NCBI GenBank assembly: GCA_009780955.1
Contig: WQZB01000020.1
Coordinates: 1 to 58,684, forward strand
From: Polyangiaceae bacterium
GTDB taxonomy: Bacteria > Myxococcota_A > Polyangia > Polyangiales > Polyangiaceae
DNA: 58,684 nt
Direction: 5' to 3'
Numbering within the stretch: the stretch's first letter is position 1; each line of letters opens with the position of its first letter. The notes under the pieces were generated by a model. That model saw only the letters and a program-made list of their open reading frames with translations, was not told where the DNA came from and ran no database searches. Both the position numbers and the translations under genes were made by a program. Below are positions 33,958-42,492 of the stretch, in pieces.

Positions 33958-34486
33958 GGTCAACGTCGTTCGTAAGCCGAGTTCTGTTCCGCCGGCGGGT
34001 CGTCCTGCCGGCGGTGGCGATCATTCCTCTAGGGTGGCCGTTACCGGACACCTCGAGCAGCCTACCCGCGAGCTTGGGCGAGTCACCCTTTGCGATGTTG
34101 CCATCGCGCGCCCGCCTACGCGGCCTTGCTCCCGATGGGGTCTGCCATGCCGTTTTCGTTGCCGAAAACGCGGTGGGCTTTTACCCCGCCGTTTCACCCT
34201 TGCCAGCCGAAAGCATTTCCAGCCTGCTGCGCGAATCGATGCGTCGGTTGGGCGCTGCGCTCCGGTCCTCAAAGCCACACAAGGCTGTTCCGGTCCGGTG
34301 CTCGCGTCCGCCCTAGCCTCGATTCGCTCGCTACGGCTGGAATTCTCTGGGCTGGCGGTCTTTCTCTGTTGCACTTTCCTTCGCGTTCCCGCGACCGGGC
34401 GTTACCCGGCATCGCACTCTGTGGAGCTCGGACTTTCCTCCCGCCGCCGCTTTCGGCGGCCGGCGATCGCCTGAGCGACATCAACC
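33958..34486 (-). ncRNA. rnpB: RNase P RNA, bacterial A type
   Basis: On the minus strand the signature elements of RNase P RNA appear in order: GAGGAAAGTCCGAGCTCC, GGGTAACGCC, AAAGTGCAACAGAGA, CAAGGGTGAAACGGCGGGGTAAAAGCC, GGGAGCAAGG, GGGTAGGCTGC and AGAACTCGGCTTACGA. The 5' end is placed by an 11-bp P1 pairing between GGTTGATGTCG and CGACGTTGACC (with G-U pairs), giving 529 nt. It is longer than the roughly 377 nt of E. coli mainly because the P12 arm is extended (34219-34340). The 5' 85 nt overlap the end of the upstream glycosyltransferase gene. A terminator hairpin follows. Confidence 0.95.
34251..34303 (-). repeat. Family 1 repeat core inside the P12 arm of rnpB
   Basis: Aligned with copy D (14825-14875), two exact blocks are shared: CGGACCGGAACAGCCT (16 nt) and GGCTTTGAGGACCG (14 nt), separated in both by a 5-base loop, followed by a shared CGCAG and CAAC. 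The outer pairs differ but still pair (CCGG/CCGG here, GCGG/CCGC in copy D). Confidence 0.85.
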
Positions 34487-35856
34487 ATGTTCAAGGTTTG
34501 CGCAGCTTCGCGCGGAACGCAACATCGTACGAACGCAAGTGCCGTGACGAACGGAACAACTACGAGGCCATAGCGCCCTGCCCCAAAAAACACGGCGTGC
34601 GCGAGCGCCGTTGCGATCACGACAGCGGCCGTAACGGCCACGATTGGCGGGAGATGTTCAAGCCTGCGCCTGCCAAGCATCGCAATGCCGATCGCACATG
34701 CGAGATAGCCAACGTAGCCCATCGGAAGGGCACACGAGGCAAGGCCGACACCGCAGACGATGATGCGCGCGCGATATCGCGGTCCATCGAGCGCGATGAC
34801 CGAAAGGAGCGCGGCAGCGAGTAGAAGGCGCGAGAAAACGGCCTCGACGGCGTCGAGAACAACCTTTGCGCGCAGGGGAAAGCGCGTTGGATTTGCAGAG
34901 TACAAGTACCATGGCGCAGCCCCAAAGGAGTCGAACGTAACGCCTAGCTTGTTCGGAACACGCGCGAACCAGGATGCGGGATCTTGCAAGATGGCGTGCT
35001 TTGCAGCGTTGCCAAAACACACATCCTTCGCAGCCTCGGAGAAGACCTCCTTGCACGCATCCGGGACCGTCATCTCGTGCCATGCACCGTCAACGGTTTG
35101 GGTGCCGATCGCGAGGTTCCAACCTCCGTTGACACTGACGAGCGCGCATTGGTCCATTCGCACGCAATTGCGCACAGTCCACGGAGCGCACACACCGAGC
35201 GCGAGGATGGACGCGAGCGCTGCGCCCACGATGCGAGCGCGCACCTTCGCGCCGGGGTGAAGCGCGAACCAGCCGAGCACCGGCGCGAGCATGACCGACT
35301 GGGGGCGCACGAGCGTGACGACTCCCATGCAAAGTCCAGTTGCGATGAGCCATGGGTTTCGCCATGGACGCGCAACCTTTTGGTTGCCTGATCTCGCAGA
35401 ACGCGCGGCCATCGCTGCCGCGATCGCGAGAAGCGATGCTGTAACGCCTTCGGTCATGAGGGCTGCTGTGTACGGCACGAGCGCTGGGTGGAGTGCCGCC
35501 GTGAGCGCCCCCAAGAGTGCAAGCTTGCGTGTTGTGGCGAAGGCGAGCAAATCATGGATGGCGACAACGCCAAGCGTGCCGATGAGCGCGTTGACGATCA
35601 TCGCAACGGCGGGCGCAGCGAAGATCGCGGCGTACGCCAAGGCGACCATGGCCGGGTAGCCAACGGGATAATGCGCGGCATAGGTGACCGCGCCATCAGG
35701 CCAAAGCCATGTATACCCATGCCCCTCGGCGATGCGCCGCGCGATAATGTTGTAGTATACACCATCGGCCGTCGGCGGGATGGTTTGCGCCGCCCATGCA
35801 ACGATCGCAAACCGTGCGACAAGAGCAACGACAAGGGTGAGCAAGCGGTCGCGCAT
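34402..35856 (-). CDS. GT39-like (ArnT/PMT superfamily) membrane glycosyltransferase
   Basis: The 484-residue integral membrane protein has about ten hydrophobic helices and the GT-C-type first loop PPTADGVYYNIIARRIAEGHGYTW, with the acidic residue expected to bind metal or the lipid-sugar donor, then YPVGYPAMVAL. It probably moves a sugar from a polyprenyl phosphate to lipid or protein. The ATG at 35856 overlaps the maf stop as TAATG. The last 28 codons run into rnpB, and the stop lies in the conserved GGGTAACGCC of that RNA, which is unusual. Confidence 0.8.
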   Translation of the reverse strand: MRDRLLTLVVALVARFAIVAWAAQTIPPTADGVYYNIIARRIAEGHGYTWLWPDGAVTYAAHYPVGYPAMVALAYAAIFAAPAVAMIVNALIGTLGVVAIHDLLAFATTRKLALLGALTAALHPALVPYTAALMTEGVTASLLAIAAAMAARSARSGNQKVARPWRNPWLIATGLCMGVVTLVRPQSVMLAPVLGWFALHPGAKVRARIVGAALASILALGVCAPWTVRNCVRMDQCALVSVNGGWNLAIGTQTVDGAWHEMTVPDACKEVFSEAAKDVCFGNAAKHAILQDPASWFARVPNKLGVTFDSFGAAPWYLYSANPTRFPLRAKVVLDAVEAVFSRLLLAAALLSVIALDGPRYRARIIVCGVGLASCALPMGYVGYLACAIGIAMLGRRRLEHLPPIVAVTAAVVIATALAHAVFFGAGRYGLVVVPFVTALAFVRCCVPREAAQTLNMVDVAQAIAGRRKRRREESPSSTECDAG

Positions 35857-36467
35857 TACGACCAAAGACCGAGTTGCTCCAGCGCGACCACCACCTCGCA
35901 CGCGGGCAGCCCGACAACGTTCGAGTACGAACCACAGATGCGCGCAATCAAGCTTGAACCAAGGCCTTGGGCAGAATACGCACCCGCCTTGTCGACCCCC
36001 TCACCGCTCGCGCAGTAGGCGTGCACGTGCGCGGCATCGAGCGGCCGGAACGTGACGCGAGTAACCACCGTTTCCGCATGAAGAACGCGAGGCGTGGGCT
36101 CGGCCGAACCGATCACGAAACGCGTCCAAACTTCGTGCGTGCACCCTGCAAGCTTTTCGATCATTCTTTCGGCATCGCGCGCCGAGGCAGGCTTACCGAA
36201 AATGTTTCCGTCGATCATGACCGACGTGTCGGCCACGAGCACGGCACGAGCAGCCGAGAGTCGATCGCGCGCGGCGGCCGGCGCAGCATCGAGCTTGGCA
36301 AGCGCAATGCGCGCAAGGTAGTCAGTGGCCTGTTCGCCAGGGAGCACCGATTCATCGATGGCGGCCGCGCACACGATGAACGGGACGCGCAGATTCTCGA
36401 GGATCTCTCGGCGACGCGGCGAACCGCTCGCAAGAAGCAAAGGGCGTTCGGTGGTGAGCCGTTCCAT
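35856..36467 (-). CDS. maf: Maf-like nucleotide pyrophosphatase
   Basis: The 203-residue protein shows the Maf pattern: LLLASGSPRRREIL, AVLVADTSVMIDG-x-IFGKPASARDAERMI, VTRVTFRPLDAAHVHAYCASGEGVDKAGAYSAQG and the C-terminal NVVGLPACEVV. Maf enzymes hydrolyse nucleoside triphosphates, including modified ones (house-cleaning). The ATG at 36467 starts the conserved part. It is translationally linked to the glycosyltransferase (TAATG) and is divergent from the barrel gene at 36524. Confidence 0.92.
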   Translation of the reverse strand: MERLTTERPLLLASGSPRRREILENLRVPFIVCAAAIDESVLPGEQATDYLARIALAKLDAAPAAARDRLSAARAVLVADTSVMIDGNIFGKPASARDAERMIEKLAGCTHEVWTRFVIGSAEPTPRVLHAETVVTRVTFRPLDAAHVHAYCASGEGVDKAGAYSAQGLGSSLIARICGSYSNVVGLPACEVVVALEQLGLWS

Positions 36468-36523
36468 CGCGCGCTTTCTTTCCCAACGAAGGTGTCGAGT
36501 CAACTCTGGTATGGTGCGCGTCG

Positions 36524-37603
36524 ATGATTCGGGCGCAATCCACGGGCGCAACCATTAGCGTTTGCAGCGTTGGTGCGGCCTTTGCGTTCGCCATCGCCAC
36601 CTTCGCGTTCGAGCCTGTTTCCCGCGCCAACGATTGCAACAATCCACTCATCGGCGCGTGCATCAACAGCGACACGTATTGGCCCAATCCTGGCCCCTCG
36701 CGCTTCGCAACCGTGGCAGGCACAGAAACCGTCACGCCGAGCGAGATCGCTTTTGGTCTCGTCGCAAGCTTCCAGTCAAAGCCAATCACCCTCGACATTG
36801 CTTCGCCAGGTGCCGGTGGAACCAAAACGGCAGTCGTTCGTAACCAAGTCACCGGCAACTTCCTCTTCGCGTACGGCGTGACCAACCGACTCGAGCTCGA
36901 TCTCGCAGTGCCGGTCACCTTCATCCAATCCGGCACGGGCACGAGCTCCATTACCGGCGGTGACAATCTCAACGACACCGCGGTTCGCGATGTGCGCTTT
37001 GGCGTGGCGTACGCGCTCGTGCCGCGTGCACGCATCGCACCGGAAAAAGCTGTCGATGGAAGCGCCATGGGCAACGCGTGGCCGGCATGGTCGCTCACAG
37101 CGCGCTTTCAAATGTCGGCGCCGACCAGCGATTTGGCAAGTTTCGCCGGCGAGCGAACCGCGGTGTTCATTCCCAGCCTGGCCGCTGACTATCGCGTAGA
37201 GCGGTGGTTTTTCGGTGCCGAACTTGGCGCGCGCATCCGCCCGGTCACCGAGTTCCAGGGTGCGCGCGTTGGCACTCAGCTCGCGCTGGGCCTTGGCGCA
37301 GGCTACGACATCCTCGAACGCGAGCGCCTTGCCGTCATGGCCGAAGCACGCGGTTACGTAAACGTTGCCGAGCAGCACGACACAACGCCATCAGCGTCCG
37401 GAATTTCATCCACGGCCAACGGCAAAATCATCGTGCCTGCCGAGTGGTTTCTAGGCCTACGCACCGCGCCCGTGCTCGGGGGCAGCGTTGCGCTGTTTGG
37501 CGGCGGCGGCGGGCCGATCCCCGTTGGCGATGCAATCACGGCTCCGCACTTCCGGTTCATTCTCGGCGCGGTGTACGCGCCAGTCGGCGCCAACCGGCGG
37601 TAG
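36524..37603 (+). CDS. Predicted outer-membrane beta-barrel protein
   Basis: The 359-residue protein has a signal peptide (ISVCSVGAAFAFAIATFAF...SRA) and then alternating amphipathic strands with Gly/aromatic girdles (GNFLFAYGVTNRLELDLAVPVTFIQ, WSLTARFQMSAPTSD, WFFGAELGARIRPVTEF), ending FRFILGAVYAP. This is the pattern of an outer-membrane barrel of 10-14 strands. A Cys pair near the start of the mature form (DCNNPLIGAC) may form a disulfide. No specific family is recognised. Confidence 0.75.
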   Translation: MIRAQSTGATISVCSVGAAFAFAIATFAFEPVSRANDCNNPLIGACINSDTYWPNPGPSRFATVAGTETVTPSEIAFGLVASFQSKPITLDIASPGAGGTKTAVVRNQVTGNFLFAYGVTNRLELDLAVPVTFIQSGTGTSSITGGDNLNDTAVRDVRFGVAYALVPRARIAPEKAVDGSAMGNAWPAWSLTARFQMSAPTSDLASFAGERTAVFIPSLAADYRVERWFFGAELGARIRPVTEFQGARVGTQLALGLGAGYDILERERLAVMAEARGYVNVAEQHDTTPSASGISSTANGKIIVPAEWFLGLRTAPVLGGSVALFGGGGGPIPVGDAITAPHFRFILGAVYAPVGANRR

Positions 37604-37718
37604 CCCGCTTTTGATCATCGGGTTGTCGCGCCGTACCCCATCGCGCTGGGGTCTCTATCGCTATGACGCACGCGCGTTGGAGGCATGCCCCATGAGCCTC
37701 GGACAGCAGCCAATTTAC

Positions 37719-37823
37719 GAGGGCGCAGCATGCTGCGCCCCTACACGCCGACCGCTTCGACATGGTCATTACCCATCGTTGTGACAAAATTTATGGCTCG
37801 TAGGGGCGCGATTCATCGCGCCC
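37719..37823. repeat. Two family 2 palindromes
   Basis: They lie at 37719-37744 (GAGGGCGCAGCATGCTG type) and 37800-37823 (GTAGGGGCGCGATTCATCG type), between the convergent barrel and NtrC-like genes. The second ends about 5 bp from the NtrC-like stop codon. Nothing else is seen in this gap. Confidence 0.85.
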
Positions 37824-37827
37824 TTGA

Positions 37828-39258
37828 TCACGAGTCCGTCTCGGCTCCATCGAGCTTCCGGTAAATCGTGCGCGTCGAAATTCCGAGTAGCTGCGCGGCG
37901 AGAGATTTGTCGCCCTTGGTGTGCTTCAAGGTTTCTTTGATGACGCGGAGCTCGATTTCTTCGAGCGGCGTTCCAACACGAAATTCGACCGCGCGCGGTG
38001 CGGTGTCTTGCGCACGAGCAATGACGTCGGGCAAATCGTGCTCGGTCAGCGTGTCGCCGCGCGACAGGACAACGGCGCGCTCGATCACGTTCTCGAGCTC
38101 GCGCACATTGCCCGGCCACGCGTAGTCCATCATGCACTCTGTGGCTGTGCGGGCCACGGCGAGACGCGCTTTGCCATTTTTCTTTGCATAAAGACCCACG
38201 AAGTGATCGACCAAAAGTGGAATATCTTCGCGGCGTGCACGCAGCGGTGGGGCCGTGACCGCAATGACGTTGAGCCGGTAGTAGAGGTCTTCACGAAAGC
38301 GGCCTGCCTGCACCTCGGCGAGCAAGTCACGATTCGTCGCCGCAACGATGCGCACGTCGGCCTTGACCGTGTTGCCGCCGAGCGGCTCATACTCGCCCTC
38401 TTGCAAAACGCGAAGAAGCTTGACCTGCACTTGCGGCAATAGCTCCCCAATTTCATCAAGGAACAATGTGCCTTGCGTGGCTTTGGCGAACCGCCCATCC
38501 TTCTTTGCCACCGCACCGGTGAAGGCTCCGCGCTCGTGCCCGAAAAGCTCGCTTTCGAGGATGGTTTCGGGAATGGCCGCGCAATTGACGGCAACGAACG
38601 GTCCACGCGCGCGTGCGCTGCGCTCGTGAATGAACCGCGCAAGCAGCTCTTTCCCCGTGCCGCTCTCGCCCAGAATGAGCACGGTGGCCGTGCTCGGCGC
38701 AGCCTGCGAAGCCACCTCGATGACATGACGAAACGACGGCGCGCTGCCAATAATTTCGCGCTTCGTCAGCATTTTTATTTCGTTTTTGAGCGAGCGATTT
38801 TCTTCGAGCAGGCGACCTCGTTCCGCGGCCTTGCGCACGCTTTTGACGATTGTCATGCGCTTGAGCGGTTTCTCGACGAAGTCGTAAGCGCCTATGCGCA
38901 TTGCGCTCACCGCTGCCTCGACCGAGCCGTACGCGGTCATGAGCACGACCTCGACTTCGGGCTGCATTTGTTTGATGGCGCGCAGAAGCTCGAGGCCCGA
39001 TGTGCCGGGCATCATGAGGTCAGTTAGCACGACGTGCACGCGGTGGTTTCGCACTTGCTCGAGTGCGTGCTTCGCGTCGTTCGCCACCAGCACGCGCATG
39101 TTCTCGCGGAGGAAGATTTTCTCGAGCGACTCGACGTTCGATCGCTCGTCGTCGACCACGAGAACGGTGATTCCATCGTCGCCCTCCGGGCGCTGTGGCG
39201 GCGCACCTTGCGAGGAGCGATCAAAGCCGCCAGATCCTCCGCCCGTCACGTTTTCCAT
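37828..39258 (-). CDS. Sigma-54-dependent response regulator, NtrC family
   Basis: The 476-residue regulator has a receiver domain (phosphoacceptor D80 in LTDLMMPGTSG; Lys in DFVEKPLKR) and an AAA+ domain with Walker A GESGTGKE, the sigma-54 contact motif GAFTGA and Walker B LFLDEIGE. A Fis-type HTH ends it (SLAAQLLGISTRTIYRKL). A roughly 28-residue Gly/Pro-rich extension precedes the receiver. No histidine kinase is adjacent, so it is an orphan regulator. It lies 9 bp downstream of the hypothetical gene 39268-39771. Confidence 0.95.
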   Translation of the reverse strand: MENVTGGGSGGFDRSSQGAPPQRPEGDDGITVLVVDDERSNVESLEKIFLRENMRVLVANDAKHALEQVRNHRVHVVLTDLMMPGTSGLELLRAIKQMQPEVEVVLMTAYGSVEAAVSAMRIGAYDFVEKPLKRMTIVKSVRKAAERGRLLEENRSLKNEIKMLTKREIIGSAPSFRHVIEVASQAAPSTATVLILGESGTGKELLARFIHERSARARGPFVAVNCAAIPETILESELFGHERGAFTGAVAKKDGRFAKATQGTLFLDEIGELLPQVQVKLLRVLQEGEYEPLGGNTVKADVRIVAATNRDLLAEVQAGRFREDLYYRLNVIAVTAPPLRARREDIPLLVDHFVGLYAKKNGKARLAVARTATECMMDYAWPGNVRELENVIERAVVLSRGDTLTEHDLPDVIARAQDTAPRAVEFRVGTPLEEIELRVIKETLKHTKGDKSLAAQLLGISTRTIYRKLDGAETDS

Positions 39259-39267
39259 GTAGTTTAC

Positions 39268-39771
39268 CTAATCAAGCTTCGCTGTCGCGTGGGGTGGGGA
39301 CCCCAAAAACCGCATGCGCAGCCGTGGCCGAAAAGATTTTAGGGTGGGAACGAGTTCTATTTTCGGGTCGAAGCGAAGTACGGCGCGCCCCATCTCGTCG
39401 CCCTTTGTATCGTAAAGGCTCGCGGGAAGTACCGTAAGCGACCGCGCCGCGTCATGGATGAAGAAGTCGCGCTGGCCGCGCAGCCGGTAGGTGCACCCAT
39501 CATCGGCATTGAAAAAGAGATCGTACGGAATGCGCTTCTCGTCAAAGAGCCGAAAACGGAGCGTACCCGAAAGTGCCGAGCCTTCGCCGCCGCCCTCGGC
39601 CAAGCCTTCGGCGAAGATGGTTCCGTTGACCGTGGCGACACGTTCGCGCAAAGCACGGCGCACGCCGTCAACACTAACCCGCATCGAAAGGCTTACGATG
39701 CGGTCGACGAAGGGATCGGACAGTAGGTAATAGCTGCCTTCGAAGCGTTCCTCGATTTGAAAGCCAAGCAT
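39268..39771 (-). CDS. Protein of unknown function co-transcribed with the NtrC-like regulator
   Basis: This 167-residue soluble protein has no recognised family. It has a predicted alpha/beta composition with segments such as VNGTIFAEGLAEGGGEGSALSGTLRFRLFDEKRIPYDLFF and LRGQRDFFIHDAARSLTVLPASL. No signal or membrane helix is seen. Only 9 bp separate it from the downstream regulator, so the two are likely one operon and it may modulate the regulator. The ATG start at 39771 follows a purine-rich GAAGGAGCG stretch. Confidence 0.7.
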   Translation of the reverse strand: MLGFQIEERFEGSYYLLSDPFVDRIVSLSMRVSVDGVRRALRERVATVNGTIFAEGLAEGGGEGSALSGTLRFRLFDEKRIPYDLFFNADDGCTYRLRGQRDFFIHDAARSLTVLPASLYDTKGDEMGRAVLRFDPKIELVPTLKSFRPRLRMRFLGSPPHATAKLD

Positions 39772-39787
39772 TGTTCGCTCCTTCTTT

Positions 39788-39815
39788 GTAGGGGCGCAGC
39801 ATGCTGCGCCCCTAC
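39788..39815. repeat. Family 2 palindrome
   Basis: A perfect 28-bp palindrome, GTAGGGGCGCAGCATG and its complement. The intergenic region 39772-40073 holds this, family 1 copy F and, near 40000-40070, presumably the promoter of the next gene; no other feature is seen. Confidence 0.88.
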
Positions 39816-39907
39816 GTTTTGCTTGCTCAAAAGAAGTACTGCATTGAAATGTGCGACGACGTCAACGCCTTCCTTACTCGACGCCCCCGCCCTTCAACGA
39901 ACCTAGA

Positions 39908-39972
39908 CCGCTTTCAAGTTGACGCGAGGTTTCGAGGCCCCAACGAAGAGATCGCGTCAAATCGAAAGAGGG
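39908..39972 (+). repeat. Family 1 repeat, 65-bp deletion copy F
   Basis: The arms CCGCTTTCAAGTTGACGCGA and ATCGCGTCAAATCGAAAG are intact and pair through TTGACGCGA/TCGCGTCAA. The interior is reduced to a short remnant TTTCGAGGCCCCAACGAAG. It lies in a divergent intergenic region, unlike copies A to D. Confidence 0.85.
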
Positions 39973-40073
39973 ATAGTGCGGCATTCGCGTAGCAGGTAGT
40001 GTGCACATACCGTCATCAAAACAACAAGATGGCCTTGCAGAGGTACCGTCAACGATGAAAAGCTGCCGCCACC

Positions 40074-41048
40074 ATGACAGCGACAACAAAGACTGCAAAC
40101 TTCTGGCGAACGGCACTAGGCGCAAGCCTCCTCACCATCGGCGCAGCAGCGTGCGGCGGCGGAAGCGACAACCTTCCACCACCACCACCTCCTCCTCCGC
40201 CTCCTGCGGCAACCGTTGACGCAGCCCCACCAGAGACGACAACGGTAACCCCAGCCCCCGAAGAAACCGCACCACCGCCAAAGCCACCAGCTCCGCCCGT
40301 CACGTTGCTGCCCGGTGCGCCGAGCCCCAATCCGCCCGCGCCACTGCCGGTCGTGAAGATTACGGCGCCCACGCACAACCAGGTGATTGCCGTAGACAAG
40401 GCTGCGGATTTCGGCGTGAAGCTTGATGTCAAGAATTGGCCAACAGCCGTGGCTTCAACCCATGTTCATCTCATTCTCGACAACAAACCATACAAGGCAA
40501 TTTACGAAACAAAGACTCCTTCGAAGTTGTCAGAACTCGCCGGTGGCGAACCCCTCGCCGAGGGTTTGCACGTGCTGGTGGCATTTGCGAGTCGCGCAAA
40601 CCATGAGTCTGTAAAAACAAGAGAAGCGATGGCCATCACCACATTTTGGATTGGCAAAAAAGGCGGTGCAGCGGCCGACCCAACGAAGAAACCAATGTTC
40701 ATCTACAGCCGGCCAAAAGGCAACTACAGCGGCGACAGGGGCAATCACGTTCTCGTCGACTTTCAGCTTGCCAATGTGACCCTCGGCGAGGGCAAAAACC
40801 ACGTGAAGTTTACAGTATTGAGCGGCCCAGGCGTCGAAAAGGACCTCTCCGCAACGGTCACGAAGTTTGGTACCCCGCTTTATCTCGATAACCTGCAAAA
40901 CGGCTCTTACACCATAAAGGGCGAACTCCTCGACAGGTCGGGTAAGGTGATCGAAGGCCCGTGGAACTCGACCACACGCACATTCAACATCGATCACGAC
41001 GTGCCAACCGATCTGGGGCCGCCAGCTCCAGCAACTCCAGCGCAGTAG
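40074..41048 (+). CDS. Proline-rich lipoprotein of unknown function
   Basis: The 324-residue protein has a lipoprotein signal ending IGAAACGGG, a run of ten Pro and a Pro/Ala/Thr-rich linker to about residue 95, then a soluble beta-rich domain beginning VVKITAPTHNQVIAVDKAADFGVKLDVKNWP. This resembles bacterial Ig-like folds, and a second similar module may follow (NHVLVDFQLANVTLGEGKNHVKF). The likely location is the outer membrane with the linker crossing the periplasm. It lies 12 bp upstream of bioA. Confidence 0.75.
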   Translation: MTATTKTANFWRTALGASLLTIGAAACGGGSDNLPPPPPPPPPPAATVDAAPPETTTVTPAPEETAPPPKPPAPPVTLLPGAPSPNPPAPLPVVKITAPTHNQVIAVDKAADFGVKLDVKNWPTAVASTHVHLILDNKPYKAIYETKTPSKLSELAGGEPLAEGLHVLVAFASRANHESVKTREAMAITTFWIGKKGGAAADPTKKPMFIYSRPKGNYSGDRGNHVLVDFQLANVTLGEGKNHVKFTVLSGPGVEKDLSATVTKFGTPLYLDNLQNGSYTIKGELLDRSGKVIEGPWNSTTRTFNIDHDVPTDLGPPAPATPAQ

Positions 41049-41060
41049 ATCGCAGCATCC

Positions 41061-42368
41061 GTGAAACTCTCACGCAGCGATGTGGTGCGCCTCGATCGAG
41101 AGCACCTTTGGCATCCGTATACGCCTGCCGACACGTGGGAAGCGACCGATCCCATTGTCGTAGTGCGCGCCGAAGGCTCGTATCTGTTCGACGCCAACGG
41201 AAGCCGCTTTCTCGATGGCAATTCGTCGTGGTGGGTGGCCGCTCTTGGGCACGGCCATCCGCGCTTGCTCAGCGCAATGCAGGCTCAAGCCAAAACGCTC
41301 GCCCACTGCGCGCTCGCGGGAATCACGCACGAGCCCGCAGTGCTCCTGGCGCAAGATCTGCTGCGCACAGCGCCTCAGGGGCTTTCGCGTGTATTTTACA
41401 CTGATGACGGATCGACCGCGATCGATCTCGCCGTGAAGATGAGCGTGCAGTCGTTCAAAAACCGCGGCATGCCCCACAAAACGCGCTTCGTTGCGCTCGA
41501 CGGTGCATTCCACGGCGACACCGTTGGCGCCACGAGCCTTGGCGGCGTCGATGTGTTTCGCACGCCGTATGCAGGCGTGCTTTTCGACTGCGTGCGCGCC
41601 GATTTCCCCGCTGGCGAAGGGGGCTACGCGCGCGCTTTCGAAACCATTTCGGACATTGTCAAGCAGGGCAAAGACTCGATTGCGGCAGTCGTTGTCGAAT
41701 CGATCGTGCAGGGCAGCGCCGGCATGCGATTCTACGATCCCGCTTATCTTCGCGAACTCCGCACGCTCACAAAAGACGCCGGCGTTCTGCTCATCGTTGA
41801 CGAAGTGTTCTCCGGATACGGCAGAACCGGCACCATGTGGGCATGCGAGCACGCCGGCATCACTCCCGATATCATGTGCATCGGCAAAGCCATGAGCGCG
41901 CTCGTTCCCATGGGGGCCGCGCTCACCACCGAGGCCGTGTTCAACACATTTCGCGGAACCAAAGATCGCGCGCTTTGGTACGGCCACACGTTCTGCGGAA
42001 ACCCCATCGGCGCAGCCCTCGCCCGCGAGGTGCTCGCCATCTACGACGACGAACGCATCGTCGAACAAGTTTTACGCAAGGAGAAGATCATCGCGAAGGC
42101 ATTCGCACGCATCGCAGAGATCCGCGGCGTGCAAAGTACACGGCACATTGGCATGATCGGAGCAGCCGATCTCGCTAGTCTCACAGGCGGCAATGGCTAC
42201 CTGGGCGGCCTTGGCTGGCGCGTGTACGACGAAGCCCGCCGGCGCGGCGCATACCTTCGCCCACTTGGCGACACGATTTATGTCTGCCCGCCGCTCAACA
42301 TCGAAGACACCGATCTCGATACGCTGCTCGGCATCGTTGAAGAAAGCCTGCGCGCTACGCTGCGTTGA
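41061..42368 (+). CDS. bioA: Adenosylmethionine-8-amino-7-oxononanoate aminotransferase BioA
   Basis: The 435-residue PLP enzyme makes 7,8-diaminopelargonate in biotin synthesis, using SAM as amino donor. It starts RLDREHLWHPYTPA, with the BioA-specific WHPYT. It also has GNSSWWVAALGHGHP, the phosphate-binding DDGSTAIDLAVKM, the Asp in LLIVDEVFSGYGRTG and the PLP Lys in CIGKAMSALVP. The start is GTG at 41061. Other bio genes are not in the window. Its TGA stop is part of a palindrome (42366-42394). Confidence 0.95.
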   Translation: MKLSRSDVVRLDREHLWHPYTPADTWEATDPIVVVRAEGSYLFDANGSRFLDGNSSWWVAALGHGHPRLLSAMQAQAKTLAHCALAGITHEPAVLLAQDLLRTAPQGLSRVFYTDDGSTAIDLAVKMSVQSFKNRGMPHKTRFVALDGAFHGDTVGATSLGGVDVFRTPYAGVLFDCVRADFPAGEGGYARAFETISDIVKQGKDSIAAVVVESIVQGSAGMRFYDPAYLRELRTLTKDAGVLLIVDEVFSGYGRTGTMWACEHAGITPDIMCIGKAMSALVPMGAALTTEAVFNTFRGTKDRALWYGHTFCGNPIGAALAREVLAIYDDERIVEQVLRKEKIIAKAFARIAEIRGVQSTRHIGMIGAADLASLTGGNGYLGGLGWRVYDEARRRGAYLRPLGDTIYVCPPLNIEDTDLDTLLGIVEESLRATLR

Positions 42369-42492
42369 AGGGCACCCACAAGGGGTGCCCTTCACGCATT
42401 CTTCGTAGGGGCGCCATTCATGGCGCCCAACCGCGGCATTTCAGAATTCATACCATTGCCGAGCCCGAGGGCGCGATGAATCGCGCCCCTAC
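42366..42492. repeat. Three palindromes of family 2 type between convergent genes
   Basis: TGAAGGGCACCC and its complement lie at 42366-42394, and their first three bases are the bioA stop. A GTAGGGGCGCCATTCATGG type lies at 42405-42428. A GAGGGCGCGATGAATCG type lies at 42467-42492, and its end CTA at 42489-42491 is, on the minus strand, the TAG stop of the cupredoxin gene. Confidence 0.88.

Noticed and set aside
33958..34486. Plus-strand open frames across the rnpB region
   Set aside because: The region is fully explained by RNase P RNA on the minus strand.
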